NCBI GenBank assembly: GCA_010015745.1 | Contig: ML978171.1 | Span: 1 to 64,000 of the forward strand | Source of the DNA: Setomelanomma holmii | Lineage: Eukaryota > Ascomycota > Dothideomycetes > Pleosporales > Phaeosphaeriaceae | Direction: 5' to 3' | Length of the DNA: 64,000 nt | Part shown: positions 1-11,100 of the stretch, in pieces | Layout of the letters: each line of letters opens with the position of its first letter | Position numbering within the stretch: position 1 is the first letter of the stretch | The notes under the pieces: model-generated | Seen by the model: only the letters and a program-made list of their open reading frames with translations | Database searches by the model: none | Told to the model about the DNA's origin: nothing | Translations under genes and position numbers: made by a program

Positions 1-550
1 AGGACAGTAGGAGCCATGGGAGGACTGTTATTCCGGATATCTGGGGTAAGACATGGAGCATTAGTTAGCTAGAGAGATCAGCTTTGGTTGACACCGCAGC
101 TGAGGGGGTGTGTAACCACGTGGCTGAAGTCACATGTTATCCTATTGTAGTAGGCACTGCCCTATGGGCAAGTGCACTTACCTCTGAGCCAAGAGCTCCT
201 GGAACATAACAATCACAACACGACAACAGATAGCAATACAATCGTTGATCACAGCCTCCGACCGACACTGCTCACGCAGTTACAACCTATCTCGCCCTAG
301 ATACGGATGAAAACCATTCAATCAGGTCTCCTTAAGTTCAAAAATCGCACATTAACCAGTCTAGCTGGCTTTGAACACAACTAGGAAATAAAACAGGAAA
401 CCAAATCTCGCTGTAAAACACTGAGTTCGAGCGTCTGGAACTTAGCGTCATTCGCTTGGTGTAACTGTCAAATGAACAGGATAAGGTCTGTTCTTCCCCA
501 TCGAGACTCCGCGAAGGTAACAATGTCAATCCATAGTGTTGCCTGCCTTT
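1..550. other. Left edge, no gene recognised
   Basis: Only ORFs under 65 codons occur here and none resembles a known protein. It lies downstream (3' side) of the broken minus-strand membrane-protein gene. I see no RNA gene or repeat. Confidence 0.5.
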
Positions 551-2606
551 TCAGCTATAGTCGCGATTCATCTCTACTTCCTCGCCCTTCTTCCTTGCCT
601 GCCCCTCCTCACAAAACACAAGTCTCACCATCTGCTTGCCCTTTTCCTCCACGGCCACAATTCTGACTCTCTTGAGTAAAGAGCTCTGCAGCATGATACC
701 CGCGCCGCAACTCTCTAACTGGTCGCCTTCAGGTTTTGAGAGGTAAGCAAGCGCTGCAAGTTCTGACACTGAATTCCAGGCTTCGGAACCCCGTCTGCTC
801 CAGATGACAATCGCGCTGTGCATTACCACGATCAGCAGATGAAATTCGAGGGGTACGACGGAAATGTAGAGGGCTGGCTCGCTTAACTGCCACGCCGTTG
901 CGTAGACAAACCAATCCTGGTGTAAAGACTGTGTTGGGACGTTGTCAGGGCGGTGCCAGACCTGACCAGAACCGTGGAGGAGGGCGTCGGAACCTCTATT
1001 GCCTGAGTGCAGTACTGGGGTGACCTCTTTGAGGCTTGGATGGCGCTGGGGGTTCCAGCCAACTCGCGAGAGGACATTGACGAGCAATGCGGAGAGGACT
1101 GCTCTACACGGAGTTATTCGTCTGATAACTACGAAACGAGTGAGAAGGATGAGTGCTTACTTGAGCTCGTAAATGGGGTTCATGTCGTCTTCAATGACCC
1201 AAGGCAGATCCCAAAGTCTGGTAGAGATGAGCATAATTTCCAAAGGGGTGAAATTACCCGTTGTGTCTTTCAATTGATAGCCAATATTCAGTTGTCGAAG
1301 CCAATCTGAATCTGAGGTTATTGGCGGCCCGAGGCTTTTCTGAAATCGAGCCTCAGAAAAAAGACACATCCTGTGAATCTTCAAATGTCAGGCCGGCAGG
1401 AAGCTCGGATTGTCCGACAAAGGCTTGCCAGTATTGAGAGTGTCCGCGTAGTGCAGAATGACCTTGAGCCCATCGTGCGTTAAAGGAACATCCACATCCT
1501 GCTACAGTACTTGCATTGTTGGTTACGAAAGCAATGCCGCCTGTTGATGTACCAAATTCGGACGGAAGTATGAGTAAGGTGGTGTTCCGCAAGTGATTTG
1601 TAGGTGCCTTCCATTTTGAGCTCTTTGGAAGGTCCAGGTTCGTCGGCGTTTCGCCATGGGGTTTTGGCATCGAGTATGGGGAACAGCAACGTTGGCGAAG
1701 TACGATTGACCTGTCAGAAGGGGGCGCAAACAACACGAACGACTGGAATGTGACCAGTGATACGACTGTAGCTCCCAGAGACAGTGGCGGCTCTGAGTCG
1801 TCTCTGCGTACCCCTAGCGTAATCACAGGCGTGTTCGTGATCTTGTCTCATGGATTTGGCGAGGTACCGGTAGACGCTACCGGTAGCTCCGTGAAGTATC
1901 GAGGCCCATGAATCAACTCCCCAGCCCCGCCATAACCACATCGTACGTGCTGTCCAGGCATCGACTATGCTGACCATCCGCCTCGAGCCGCTTTCGGGCG
2001 TCACGAAGCCCTGAATAACATCCCAACCACCTTGAAGACACCAAAACTTCACTCCGTCTCCGATCTCGCATCCTGCAGGTCCCGCCCGCTGCGCGTTAGG
2101 TGTTGAGGCCATAGATCATCTTCTGTACCGAGCATGAAAAGTTCGGTGCTGCCGGCTGAGAGCCACGCTGGACTTGGAGTGAAAAGCAAAGCAGACGCAG
2201 GACCGACGATTGCGGCCAATAGGCAGAAAGTCACGAGGATCACTAGGAAAAAGCCGTGGATTCCGGATCTTTTTTTCCATACAATTCGCACAGCGCTAAA
2301 GAGTTCCTGCGACCACAGGTAGTTCAAGCCAAGGAAAGAGAAGGGTGAGCTTAGCATGCCGAGATTGACACCTTCATGCAGAAGCTGATACCTCAGTAGG
2401 TCTGTGATGACCCTCGCAAGGCTAGCCACGATGGTCAGCTCGTGGAGCTTCGAAGCACCTTGCAAGGGGTACTGAGGCAGCGTACTCAAAGGCCGGCCGT
2501 TGACCAATACTTTATTATTGAAGACGACAAGGAGAACGGTGATGAGGGTTGGCTGAAAGTGAATACTTAGGCCGGTGAACGCAAGCCGAAATGACTTGAC
2601 CGTCAC
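551..2606 (-). pseudogene. Decayed gene for a multi-pass fungal membrane protein of unknown function
   Basis: Reading leftward from 2606, consecutive minus-strand pieces in different frames look like one ascomycete membrane-protein family that is often expanded in accessory DNA. Landmarks are an N-terminal membrane segment (FQPTLITVLLVVF), a block with LHELTIVASLARVI and YLWSQELFSAV, a segment ending VGPASALLFTPSPAWL, a central NTTLLILPSEFGTSTGG block followed by a CSFNARWAQG motif, and a final membrane helix (YISVVPLEFHLLIVVM) followed by a SELAALA block. The coding line is interrupted by a frame change near 2050-2110, an in-frame TGA at 1714-1716, a second frame change near 1600-1620 and a TGA at 1353-1355 with another frame change. 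One apparently genuine intron remains, with its donor just after the codons around 1161. No single splice pattern rescues all of these lesions, so I call it a pseudogene. The family recognition is by eye and the function is unknown. Confidence 0.6.
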
Positions 2607-2840
2607 AGGCTTCGCAACCTCGCTGCCATTTGTTCCCTTGTACTTCTTCTATAATGACAATGGTTTCAAGCCAATGCCGTGGAGGAGCGAGTGACCCACG
2701 TCATGTCGAGCGAAATAATTCGTGATGTTTGCTAGATACCCACGGGCTGGCTGGATACCATCGGCATTGGACTTGGTTGAAATGCTGGCCCTCAACTTTG
2801 CGGTTTTGCTGCCGTTGGGTGTATTTACTGGTGCAACCGC

Positions 2841-3291
2841 CAGAGTCCGCAACAAGCAAGCCGGATTGTTGGCTTGCTTAACTTGCTTGACTTATTTCAA
2901 GCCAATCAAGCCAAGACTGGTCTATACAAAATTGCAAGCAATCCAAGCTGTATAGTGAAGCTTGCTTGACTTGCTTGTCTGGCTTGCGAGATAGTCAGGA
3001 TATAGAGATACAGAGGAGGCTCCTACTCTCTTAGCTACACTGACGACTACGCTGCCGACTAAGCAGCTTAGTCACTCGTGTAGTTATCACTCCCTTGCCC
3101 GTGCAGCTAAGTATTCTAAGAGAGATTAAGGGGGCATGTAGGTCTATCAATCAACTAATCTACCAATCAAGTCGCAATTAAGCTACCCTAAAATACTATT
3201 GAGCAAGCCACAATCAAGCCAAGAGCACGTCATTAACAAGCAAGCCAATCAACGACTCCAGACTTGATTGACTTGCTTGTTGCGGACTGTG
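2841..3291. mobile_element. hAT-type MITE (non-autonomous DNA transposon)
   Basis: The left end reads CAGAGTCCGCAACAAGCAAG (2841-2860). The right end (3272-3291) is its reverse complement at 19 of 20 positions. Immediately outside lie 8-bp direct repeats, gcaaccgc (2833-2840) and gcaatcgc (3292-3299), matching at 7 of 8 with one C/T difference. A terminal CAGRG sequence and an 8-bp target duplication are established hallmarks of the hAT superfamily. The 451-bp interior has no coding capacity. Near both ends it is full of short direct and inverted copies of CTTGCTTG and TCAAGCCAA motifs, as expected for subterminal transposase-binding repeats. No second copy was seen in the window, and no transposase gene is present to mobilise it. 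Confidence 0.8.
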
Positions 3292-3636
3292 GCAATCGCA
3301 CAAGAGCCTGTCGAAAGGGGCGACTGGGCTGTGACAGCCTGACGGAACAGCATCTGACCGAGAGATTGTCGTTGGATTCGGAAGTGACGTACTAAAACTA
3401 GAAGTGCAAAGGCTGAGTGTCATATCTTGAATGACTCCGCTGTTTTGGGACATGGTGAGACAGGGGAGCTCGTGAAGACGCCATCGTCCTGGGAGCCTCT
3501 CTCTTTAAATTTTCTGTGCTGATCGACAGGCTGAACAAGGCTGAAGGCACCAATGGTGGTGTGGAGGCTGGTCCGAAAAGCTGTCGTGATGATTGGGCTG
3601 CTGTGATCGAAGCCGCCGCCACATTGAACGCCGATC

Positions 3637-4473
3637 ATGCAAAGACAACGCAATGGACAGAAGAAAACGGAGTACACGGAGAATGTAAGAAAGAATAGAG
3701 CCGAATCATTAGGAAAGAGGAGAAATTCTCTGCCATCTGTCCACGTTGCCTCGCCTCACTTCCAGTGTGAAAATCCGGCGCTTCATCTCGGCCGCATCAT
3801 TTATGGGCTGTGCTTCTCAATCTTGCTGAAGTTACCGTGTTGTCGGAAGCAATACAGGCAAAGCAGAGATTCCCTCCACTCATTATCACGAGTCTTCTTA
3901 TGGGTGACTATCTCGGTGTCGACGAGGTGGAAAGATCTCCCCAAGCTGGGCATATCGGCAGGCTCCAGGATCTTTCCTCATGCGATCATAGAAGTCCTGC
4001 TTGTCGATGTTCGGGCTGGTGTTGCGACATTCTTGTTGCAGGCTAAGATTGTTGCCGGGACGAAGATCTCGGGAAGCGCACTCGGATACATTTATCGCAC
4101 GGACAACCTCATGGAGAAGCTGGTGAATCCAGCGAAGAACGGACAGGGCGACTGGAAGCCGACACGAAACCTGATCAGCAAGTTCTTCGACGATGTCGCA
4201 CGCGACCTGAATCTAGCTGGAGTTATCGTGCCCATGACCGAGGCAACGAATCAACTCGTGCTGGCCGGATTCACGGAATGGAAGTGGGATGCAATGCGAC
4301 AGGAGCACTATTACTTCTGCCTCGTCGATAGGACATACAAGTATCAAAGCGGCATGTGGCTGCGGTTGGATGGTTCGAGCACAAGTCTTGAAGAGGAGAT
4401 CGAGTTGGCTATAGCTCAAGGGATGGCAGTGAGCTTTTCGCTGGAAGCCCAAATGCGACAGCTTCGGCTTTGA
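3637..4473 (+). CDS. Orphan ORF, hypothetical protein
   Basis: An open frame of 278 codons starting at an ATG. I do not recognise it. The last ~150 residues look most protein-like: an Ala/Gly-rich stretch, then a mixed charged region with DNLMEKLVNPAKNGQG, FFDDVARDLNLAGVIVP and a WKWDAMRQEHYYFC patch. The first ~120 residues are basic and of odd composition, so the true start may lie further in, or the front may contain unrecognised introns. It has no signal peptide and no known catalytic motif. It sits between a MITE and a broken F-box gene, in DNA that looks accessory. It could be a species-restricted gene or the surviving exon of a decayed one. Confidence 0.35.
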   Translation: MQRQRNGQKKTEYTENVRKNRAESLGKRRNSLPSVHVASPHFQCENPALHLGRIIYGLCFSILLKLPCCRKQYRQSRDSLHSLSRVFLWVTISVSTRWKDLPKLGISAGSRIFPHAIIEVLLVDVRAGVATFLLQAKIVAGTKISGSALGYIYRTDNLMEKLVNPAKNGQGDWKPTRNLISKFFDDVARDLNLAGVIVPMTEATNQLVLAGFTEWKWDAMRQEHYYFCLVDRTYKYQSGMWLRLDGSSTSLEEEIELAIAQGMAVSFSLEAQMRQLRL

Positions 4474-4650
4474 TGAAATCGAATGGCACCACGATTTTAT
4501 GCCGTGGAAATGGGCAGAAATTGAGCGGGCTGTCTCAGTCAACCTCATACCTTGTGCTTGCTAATGCGGTTTGGGTCTTTGCGTGTGGTCGAGTGCATGA
4601 AGGCAGATGGTAGGTTTCATGGTAACGGAGGAGGCCCTGACTAGTCCTAA

Positions 4651-5600
4651 TCAAAATAACAACTGCGTTTCATACATACTGCACTCCGGCCTCTTGTTCC
4701 ACAAATTCATGTCAAAGTCGGGGTTGGGATAGCTAATCTTGATGGTCATCTTAACGCTGGCCTCGCACAACAGCTGGCAAAGGGCTTCCGGTGCAGCCCA
4801 TGTCGCTTCTTTCCAGTACCGATGGCCAATTGCGCCAGGTGGATCTTGCATGGCAACATGGGTGAAACTGGGAAGTTTGGTTGCCTTGTGATATAGCAGT
4901 TCTGAGATGCAGGAGTACCGTGATGAAGAAGAGCACAGGCCAAGCATATGGAGCGGACGGATTCCGGTTCGACACTCCAACGCCCGTCACCTGCCAAATA
5001 AAGCGTGCTGACTTTAGACGTTTGTATGACCAAGCTGGCAGGTAGAAGTGGTGCACGTAAGCGACGAATGTCTCTGGCTCTCACAACTCGCACAGATGGC
5101 AAGAGAATGAAGCGCAAAATCTCAGTGGTTGAGAAATTGCCTTCACAAAGAATAGCGCGAACGCCAATAAACGAGTGTGCATCCAGGAAGTTGCACAGAA
5201 AATGCTGGTCCACATCTCTTCCGTACCTTATCCGCTGGATGCGGTAAATCGCACCCCGATCCGGATGTCTTATCTTGTGAGAACTGACGAAGGCGAGCTC
5301 TCAGAGGTTAGCCAGGTCGAATGCCTTCTGCAGACCATCATCGCAAACCTCGCCATACTCTAGATGCACAGGATAGGAGTGGATGTATGCCTTCAAATTA
5401 TCATCAACAGCCAAACGCTGTTTGAACAGCTTCATCTGCTCTCTCGATAAAGTTTCGACGTGTTTGGATATAAGAGATCGTGTGGCGCGATGAAAGGTGT
5501 GGCATGATCGAGCTAGCGCAATGAGAGTGCATCGATTTCGTTCAAGGAATTCGGCAATGAATCAAAGTATGTCTTCCGGAAGCTCGAACAAAGTTTTCAT
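4651..5600 (-). pseudogene. Broken F-box protein gene
   Basis: From the ATG at 5598-5600 the minus strand reads an F-box-like start (FELPEDIL, stop, FIAEFLERNRCTLIALAR, then CHTFHRATRSLI) and continues in the same frame through a region with LRFILLPSVRVVRARDIRRL, as seen in fungal F-box/leucine-rich proteins. Two TGA codons interrupt that frame, at 5562-5564 and 5301-5303. Near 4950-4980 the coding line shifts to another frame (TWAAPEALCQLL, ending near 4651). The remaining residues are well ordered over about 280 codons, so loss looks fairly recent. F-box proteins are substrate receptors of SCF ubiquitin ligases; this copy should give only a 12-residue peptide. The TGA codons could come from CGA by C-to-T change, but that origin is inference. 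Confidence 0.6.
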
Positions 5601-6533
5601 GCTGGCGGCCGGTAGTTGTTGCTGAGGGCAAGACAAGTCTTGAAAGAAGTGCCATCTCGTTGGCAGCTGGAGCTGCTGTGCCTCATTATGCGCTGTTACG
5701 TTTGGAACGAAAGCGTCAAACTCCATCCTAAACACAGAGCTCAAGAACCTCAAAGATCGAAGGCTCGTTCAATTCACGTCCTCATGGCAGTCGTGCTGCC
5801 ATCGCCAACCCACTATCACGACAGCTAGACCTGGCATGCTGGATAGGCTTTGTCTACTGCCCAGTTCCTGGCAGCTGTGACGTGTCACATACGTATCGTC
5901 TTGACAATGAGTCCGAGGTCGAGGAAGGACCAGTAGAGGCACAATTACGACAACGCAAAGATGTGGTGCCAGCTGCTGATGTTTGGTGATGAGGCTGATA
6001 CTCCTCGCGATAATGGTTCTCGTGTCACGGTTCGGAGTTCATGGCGAGAAGTTAGCCGAGGCTTCAGGTCGTCTCAAGCCAAGCCAGACAGGCTAAGTTC
6101 CTTGCATGCACCCCAGATCTCGCGTGACGTTCTTTGGCGCCTTTTTGCACGTCACACGTACGCGACTCTTCTCTCCTCCACGCTCTCCGACTCGCTGCCA
6201 CGTTTTGTCTCTGACCGCCGCTTTCGCTCCGACTCGCTAGGAAAGCCTGATCTCGGCACATGGGCCTGTCACGATCTAAATCATGGCTCATTATGGCTTG
6301 GGTGAAGGGGTTCCCGCGGACGGCGGCCCTGAAACGGAAGTCGTGGGCTTGATCGCCAGTTAATACCTAGATCCCGTTGACAACTCACCTGAATCGAATA
6401 ATCTTCACTCTCCTCGTTGACCGTGTCCTCTTTCCTACTCGTCTACGTACAGATCATAGGCCGCTGACTAGACTTACGGTCGTCCTTGTCCTCGAGTCAT
6501 ACAGCAACAGCTTCCTACATACATAAGCCCGCT
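5601..6533. other. Intergenic, no gene recognised
   Basis: About 930 bp between the broken F-box gene and the glucoamylase start. It should contain the glucoamylase promoter in its right part; the 100 bp before the ATG are pyrimidine-rich. ORFs on both strands are short and unlike known proteins. Confidence 0.5.
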
Positions 6534-8156
6534 ATGCTTATACGGATACTCTCCCTCGTATATCTTTCCCTCGATGTCTCTGCGTTCGCGATACCACCGC
6601 TTCCTTACCTGCATAGTTTCCTCGGCGCAAGCAACGCGCAAAGACAACAGCAACCCCTACAAGACACACTAGATGCATGGATACAGAAGGAAGAGCGCAT
6701 AGCATTGGACAAGCTACTAGCAAACGTTGCGCCTGGTGGGAGGAATGTCGAAGGTGAAGGAGTTGCAGCCGGCACAGTAGTGGCTAGCCCAAGCACCGAT
6801 GAGCCGGACTACTGGTATCAATGTAAGATCCTCTGATCAACACTGGGATGCCTTGGTGCTAATGATACCGTAGGGGTACGAGACGCTGCAATCACTATGA
6901 ACTCCCTCGTTGATATATACGCCGATGACCCAATGACCTCACAAGCCGCACACGTAGCAAGCATACTCGAAGCGTACACCTCGCTTCAGAGCGACATCCA
7001 GCACACCTCAAACCCCTCGGGAACATTTGAAGATCTATCTGGTCTTGGTGAACCAAAGTTTGGTGTGGATGGCAAGCCTTTCACAGGTTCATGGGGTCGA
7101 CCACAGCGAGATGGCCCAGCGTTGCGCGCTCTCACACTCATGCATTACCTGCGCGAATACAATGCTTCAAATCCGTTGCTATGGTCTGCCATTGAAGCTA
7201 CCGACTTCTACGAGCCGTTCTATCATGCGTCGATGCCGCCTAAGAGCGTGATCAAAGCAGATCTCGAATACGTGAGCCACTACTGGAACGAGTCTGGCTT
7301 TGATCTCTGGGAGGAAGTCGAAGGCCTGCATTTCTTCACGCTCATGGTTAGCGCAAGAAGTCTGAGAGAAGGCACCGACCTGGCAAGATCATTTGGCGAC
7401 TATGGTGCAGCGGCATGGTACGAAGAACAAGCCGGGTACATTGAGCACATCCTCACCAGGTTCTGGAACGCGAACAAGGGCCATCTGGTGGAGACTCTAT
7501 GGAGCAAGCGTACAGGGCTGGACTGTGGTCTGCTACTTGGTTCTCTTCACGCAGTGCCGTCTGAAGTTTCCCAAGACGAAGCTATATACCCACCTTGGTC
7601 AGATGAGATCCTCGTCTCTCTTCTCGCTCTTACCCGCGATCAGCACGAACGCTTTCCGATCAATAGCAGTCCTTCGGAAGATCGTGATGATGATCTGGAA
7701 AAGTTCGCATTTGAAGGCACAGGCATTGGTCGCTACCCGGAGGACGTGTATGATGGCTACGGCACCTCCAACAGAGGCGGCAACCCATGGTTCCTTTGCA
7801 CTTCCAGCGCGGCCGAGATCCTTTATCGTACCGCAACTCACATCTCGGCCAGTAATCTCACCATCACATCGCTCGGCCTACCCTTCTACGAATCTCTCCT
7901 CGCAACCTCAAGCCTTGATGTCGAGCCTGGTACTTTCGGACCCAGCGACGCGCTGTATCACTCCGTCATGGAACGACTCAAGACCACCGGAGACGGCTTC
8001 TTGGAGGTCGTCAAGACACATGTTGATGCCGAGGGCAGCATGAGCGAGCAGTTTGATAGAGTTACGGGCTACATGCGCGGTGCGAGAGATTTGACATGGA
8101 GCTATGGTGCTTTCCTTGGGGCTGTGAGGGCACGTAAGGAAGTCAAGGGGTTATGA
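6534..8156 (+). CDS. Secreted glucoamylase, glycoside hydrolase family 15 (glucan 1,4-alpha-glucosidase)
   Basis: Two exons, 6534-6822 and 6874-8156, flank a 51-bp intron (GTAAGA...TAG, with a GCTAATG branch motif). The spliced frame gives 523 residues. The protein begins with a signal-peptide-like segment (MLIRILSLVYLSLDVSAFA). GH15 landmarks follow in order: YQWVRDAA around residue 95, which spans the splice junction; GSWGRPQRDGPALRA near 160, a substrate-pocket motif; DLWEEVEGLHFFT near 240, carrying the general-acid glutamate; and EQFDRVTGYMRGARDLTWSY near 490, with the catalytic base region. The enzyme releases glucose from the non-reducing ends of starch and related alpha-glucans outside the cell. 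It stops right after the catalytic domain: the starch-binding CBM20 module of many fungal glucoamylases is absent, so action on soluble dextrins is plausible. The ATG at 6534 is preferred because it opens the signal peptide. Confidence 0.93.
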
Positions 8157-8817
8157 CGGGTTGATTGGGGATGGGATGAGGTGTGGGAGAGAGATGAACT
8201 ATGAATTACGAGTCACGACGGAATGGGATATGGCATACGATTAGCATGTGGTTCGTTTCAGTGGGCTGTGGAAACTTCGATATGATACCCTCGTTTATGT
8301 ATAGCAATTTTTCCCCTGGAAGTTACGCTTACACATCATCCCACCTGCCGCAGCTCGAGGACCAATGCCTCAACTGCGCATTCGACCACCTGAAATTTTT
8401 TCGCGAACACAAACGCGATAAGACAGACTAGATCGATGAAACAGCTACACCAAGCTGTGGAGTCGATAGCGTAGATCACGAAACATGACAGCTGACTTCG
8501 ACGCAACACGACGAATGTTTCAATATTTGGGTGTTTCGAAATGTCGCAAAGGCCGAGAGGAGAGCCGACTAAAAACGCGTTCTGTACAGTTGCAGCAAAG
8601 TTGATTGATGTCTGGGTTGTGGATGTAGACTCTAAAGAAGGACCTTGTGATGAAGCATGGTGCAAAGTGATTGGTAAACATGTGTGCTTCAAATTTCAAG
8701 ATCTACACAAGACAACAAGTGAACTAGTACACAATACTACCAAAACCCAATTAATGAGGTATTCAACTGTGCTCCCACAAATACCGACGCTACAATATCA
8801 TTCCCCAATCCCTGCGC
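8157..8817. other. Convergent 3' region
   Basis: About 660 bp between the tail-to-tail ends of the glucoamylase and DUF3112 genes. It should hold the 3' untranslated regions of both. It is AT-richer than the flanking coding DNA and no gene was recognised. Confidence 0.5.
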
Positions 8818-10276
8818 CTACCTCAACATACTCAAACTCCTCTTCTTCAAGCTCAAAAACCGTCTCGGACTCGCCAACTCCCACTCAATCTCCGGCGTCC
8901 AATCCTCATGCAACGTATTCCTGATACTCGGCGCTGCAACCGTAGTCCCCACACTACCCCTGCTTTGCCTGGACATCGTCTCCACAGGCGTCGCTTGTGT
9001 GTTGTACGTCGACTCTGTGGGACTGGGTATCTGCTCCCATGGGCCGCCGAGGCGCCGGATAATTCGTGCTTCATCGGATGCGCGCCATTCGCGCTTTTGT
9101 GCGGGCGAGGGCGAGTGCTTGAGGACGGAGCGGAGGAGAGAGGTGCGGCGGGAGTGAGGGTGGCTTAATTGTGGTTGGGTGGGGGAGTGGACTTTTTCGA
9201 TGTCGATTTCGAGGTCGGATTTTGCATAGATGTCCGAGTGGATAGAGGCGCTGGGCTTCAGTGTCAAATCATCAGCTGATGAAGGTCGTGAGTCTCGTAA
9301 TTCGAGCTCAGCAAGGCGTTGTGGGCGAGAGTACGAGCTTGGTCCTTTTGCGCCATCGGGGATGTGAAAACGCTGATCAACGCGCATGATGGCGTACATG
9401 ATCACGGTCTGAAATTCGAAGAGGAAGTTTAGGATGTAGAAGGGAGCTTTGCTAAGGTATCCAGGGAGAGGCTGCGTGCGTGGGACTGGTGCTTGCCAAG
9501 TAATTGCGCTCCGATACCAGGCCCCTATGGAGAGCAAGATGGTGCTGATGAGAAGTGTGAAGACTTTGGTGCGCGTTCGACCGGATCCGAATTCGTCGAG
9601 TGGAGAGTAAGGTATTGTAAGTGTAAGCGCGACGATTGGTAACGGAAGCGTTGCGACGACAGCCAGGAAGGTCGAACCATACAATTGAATTGCGCGATCG
9701 ACGACTTGGGTCCGGAAATCGAGGCTGTAGGCGCTTTGTACCGTGGCGATGATGAGGAGTATCAGGGTTGCACTAATAGCGACGACAATGATCTTGGATG
9801 CGAAGCTGCATGCAGGGTGCCACCCAAATGCTCGATGAGTCGATCTAACAATGCGCCTTGCGAAGATAAGGTTGATAATGAATAGAACCAGCACGCCTGC
9901 TGACATGAGAATCTGAGCGGCGAGAGCAAGACGAATGTTTCGTGGTATGGATACAGCTGCAATTCGAAGAACAGATGTCACTACGCGTGATATGCAGAAC
10001 ACTAGTTCGGCGTCAGCAGTGCCATGTACTCATGGGTTGCGCGATCTTACGGAAGATGAAGAAACTCGGGAGAAACTTATGGCCACGTGTTTTATTGCTT
10101 CGAAAAATTCTCAAATGGACGATGGCACCGATGAAGAAGAACAGCATGAATATAGTCTGAGCTGGGATGTCGACACGCTTCGATGGTGCTCCACCAGTTG
10201 TCCATACTGTCGGAGCGAACGGCGATCCCTGGATCTGATGTCTGTCAGCGGCAAGTCGACTTTCAGTTGGAAACAT
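8818..10276 (-). CDS. DUF3112 family multi-pass membrane protein
   Basis: Two exons: 10276-10051, then a 49-bp intron (10002-10050, GTAAGA...TAG), then 10001-8818, giving 469 residues in phase. The N-terminus has the family pattern SPFAPTVWTTGGAPSKRVD, followed by about seven hydrophobic segments: IFMLFFFIGAIVHL; a second across the splice junction (VVTSVLRIAA); LAAQILMSAGVLVLFIINLI; IIVVAISATLILLIIATV; STFLAVVATLPLPIVALTL; VFTLLISTILLSIGAWY; and FYILNFLFEFQTVIMYAIM. A cytosolic, serine-rich, disordered tail of ~170 residues follows. The family is widespread in filamentous fungi and has no established function; a GPCR-like topology is only suggestive. The ATG at 10276 was chosen because family members start just before the SPFxPTVW motif; an in-frame ATG at 10366 exists but would add an unusual leader. 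Confidence 0.85.
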
Positions 10277-11100
10277 GGTGGTAGTCTTGACTACTTGTAC
10301 GTCTGGTGGGAGTGCTGGAGACCTTACCATTTGCGAAATCTCTTGTCGCGGTGCCACGGTGCTCATTGATGCTAGCTTCCTTCTTAATTCTGCTTGAGAT
10401 CACGTAGTCTCTGGGACTTTGCACAACTTTGGTGTTCCCATGCAGTATGTCGACGGTGTCAGTGATTATTGGCTCTGCTTGTGGATGGACCTCCATTATA
10501 AGGCTGGAGTTTCGGATCTACGGATTAGTGCCCCAAAACAAGGTAACGGAACTATGCCAGGACAGTATGAAGCTCTTCCTTCGTGCAGGGCCCCTGTCAT
10601 CGAGAATAGTTTTGGGTTTGACGAGTGGTGTTTGGTTCTGGTAGTGCCTGATTCTGCGACAGCCGGACCCACACCACACCGAAATAGCTTCAGCACTGAC
10701 ACCTCTTTGAGAACGCTCAAGTGCAACTTATTAGCTAGCCACCTATTATTACCAGAGATCTCAGTGTCTGACCAGAACGTGAAGTGGCGAATGCTTGGAA
10801 TGGTCACAAGCTTGGTACATCAAGGCGCACGCAACCTGGTCTTGAACGCTCTGGTTGTTAGATGCTAGTCGCAACACTGCATAGTGACTGCACGCGTTAT
10901 CGAGTCCTGACGGTAAGATCTTAGACATCAATGAAACCTTTCAACCTTCGTCTTACTGCTTAGGGAGACTAATTTTCATAGTAAATGGATCTCCTTGAGG
11001 AAAGTAGATATGACGTAGTTTGTAAAGAAAATGTTTAGGTCTTGCGCATCTTCAATGGATACTGTGCTGAAACTATAGGCGGTAGCTCAACGCCAAGCCA
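10277..11100. other. Intergenic, no gene recognised
   Basis: This stretch holds the upstream region of the DUF3112 gene and the 3' region of the next minus-strand gene. Three overlapping ORFs of 70-150 codons at 10419-10868 lie on both strands and look like chance frames: composition is unbiased and no motif is present. Confidence 0.45.

Noticed and set aside
2049..2606. Stand-alone 185-residue membrane protein
   Set aside because: The homologous protein line continues beyond its stop in another frame, so it is the front of a longer, broken gene.
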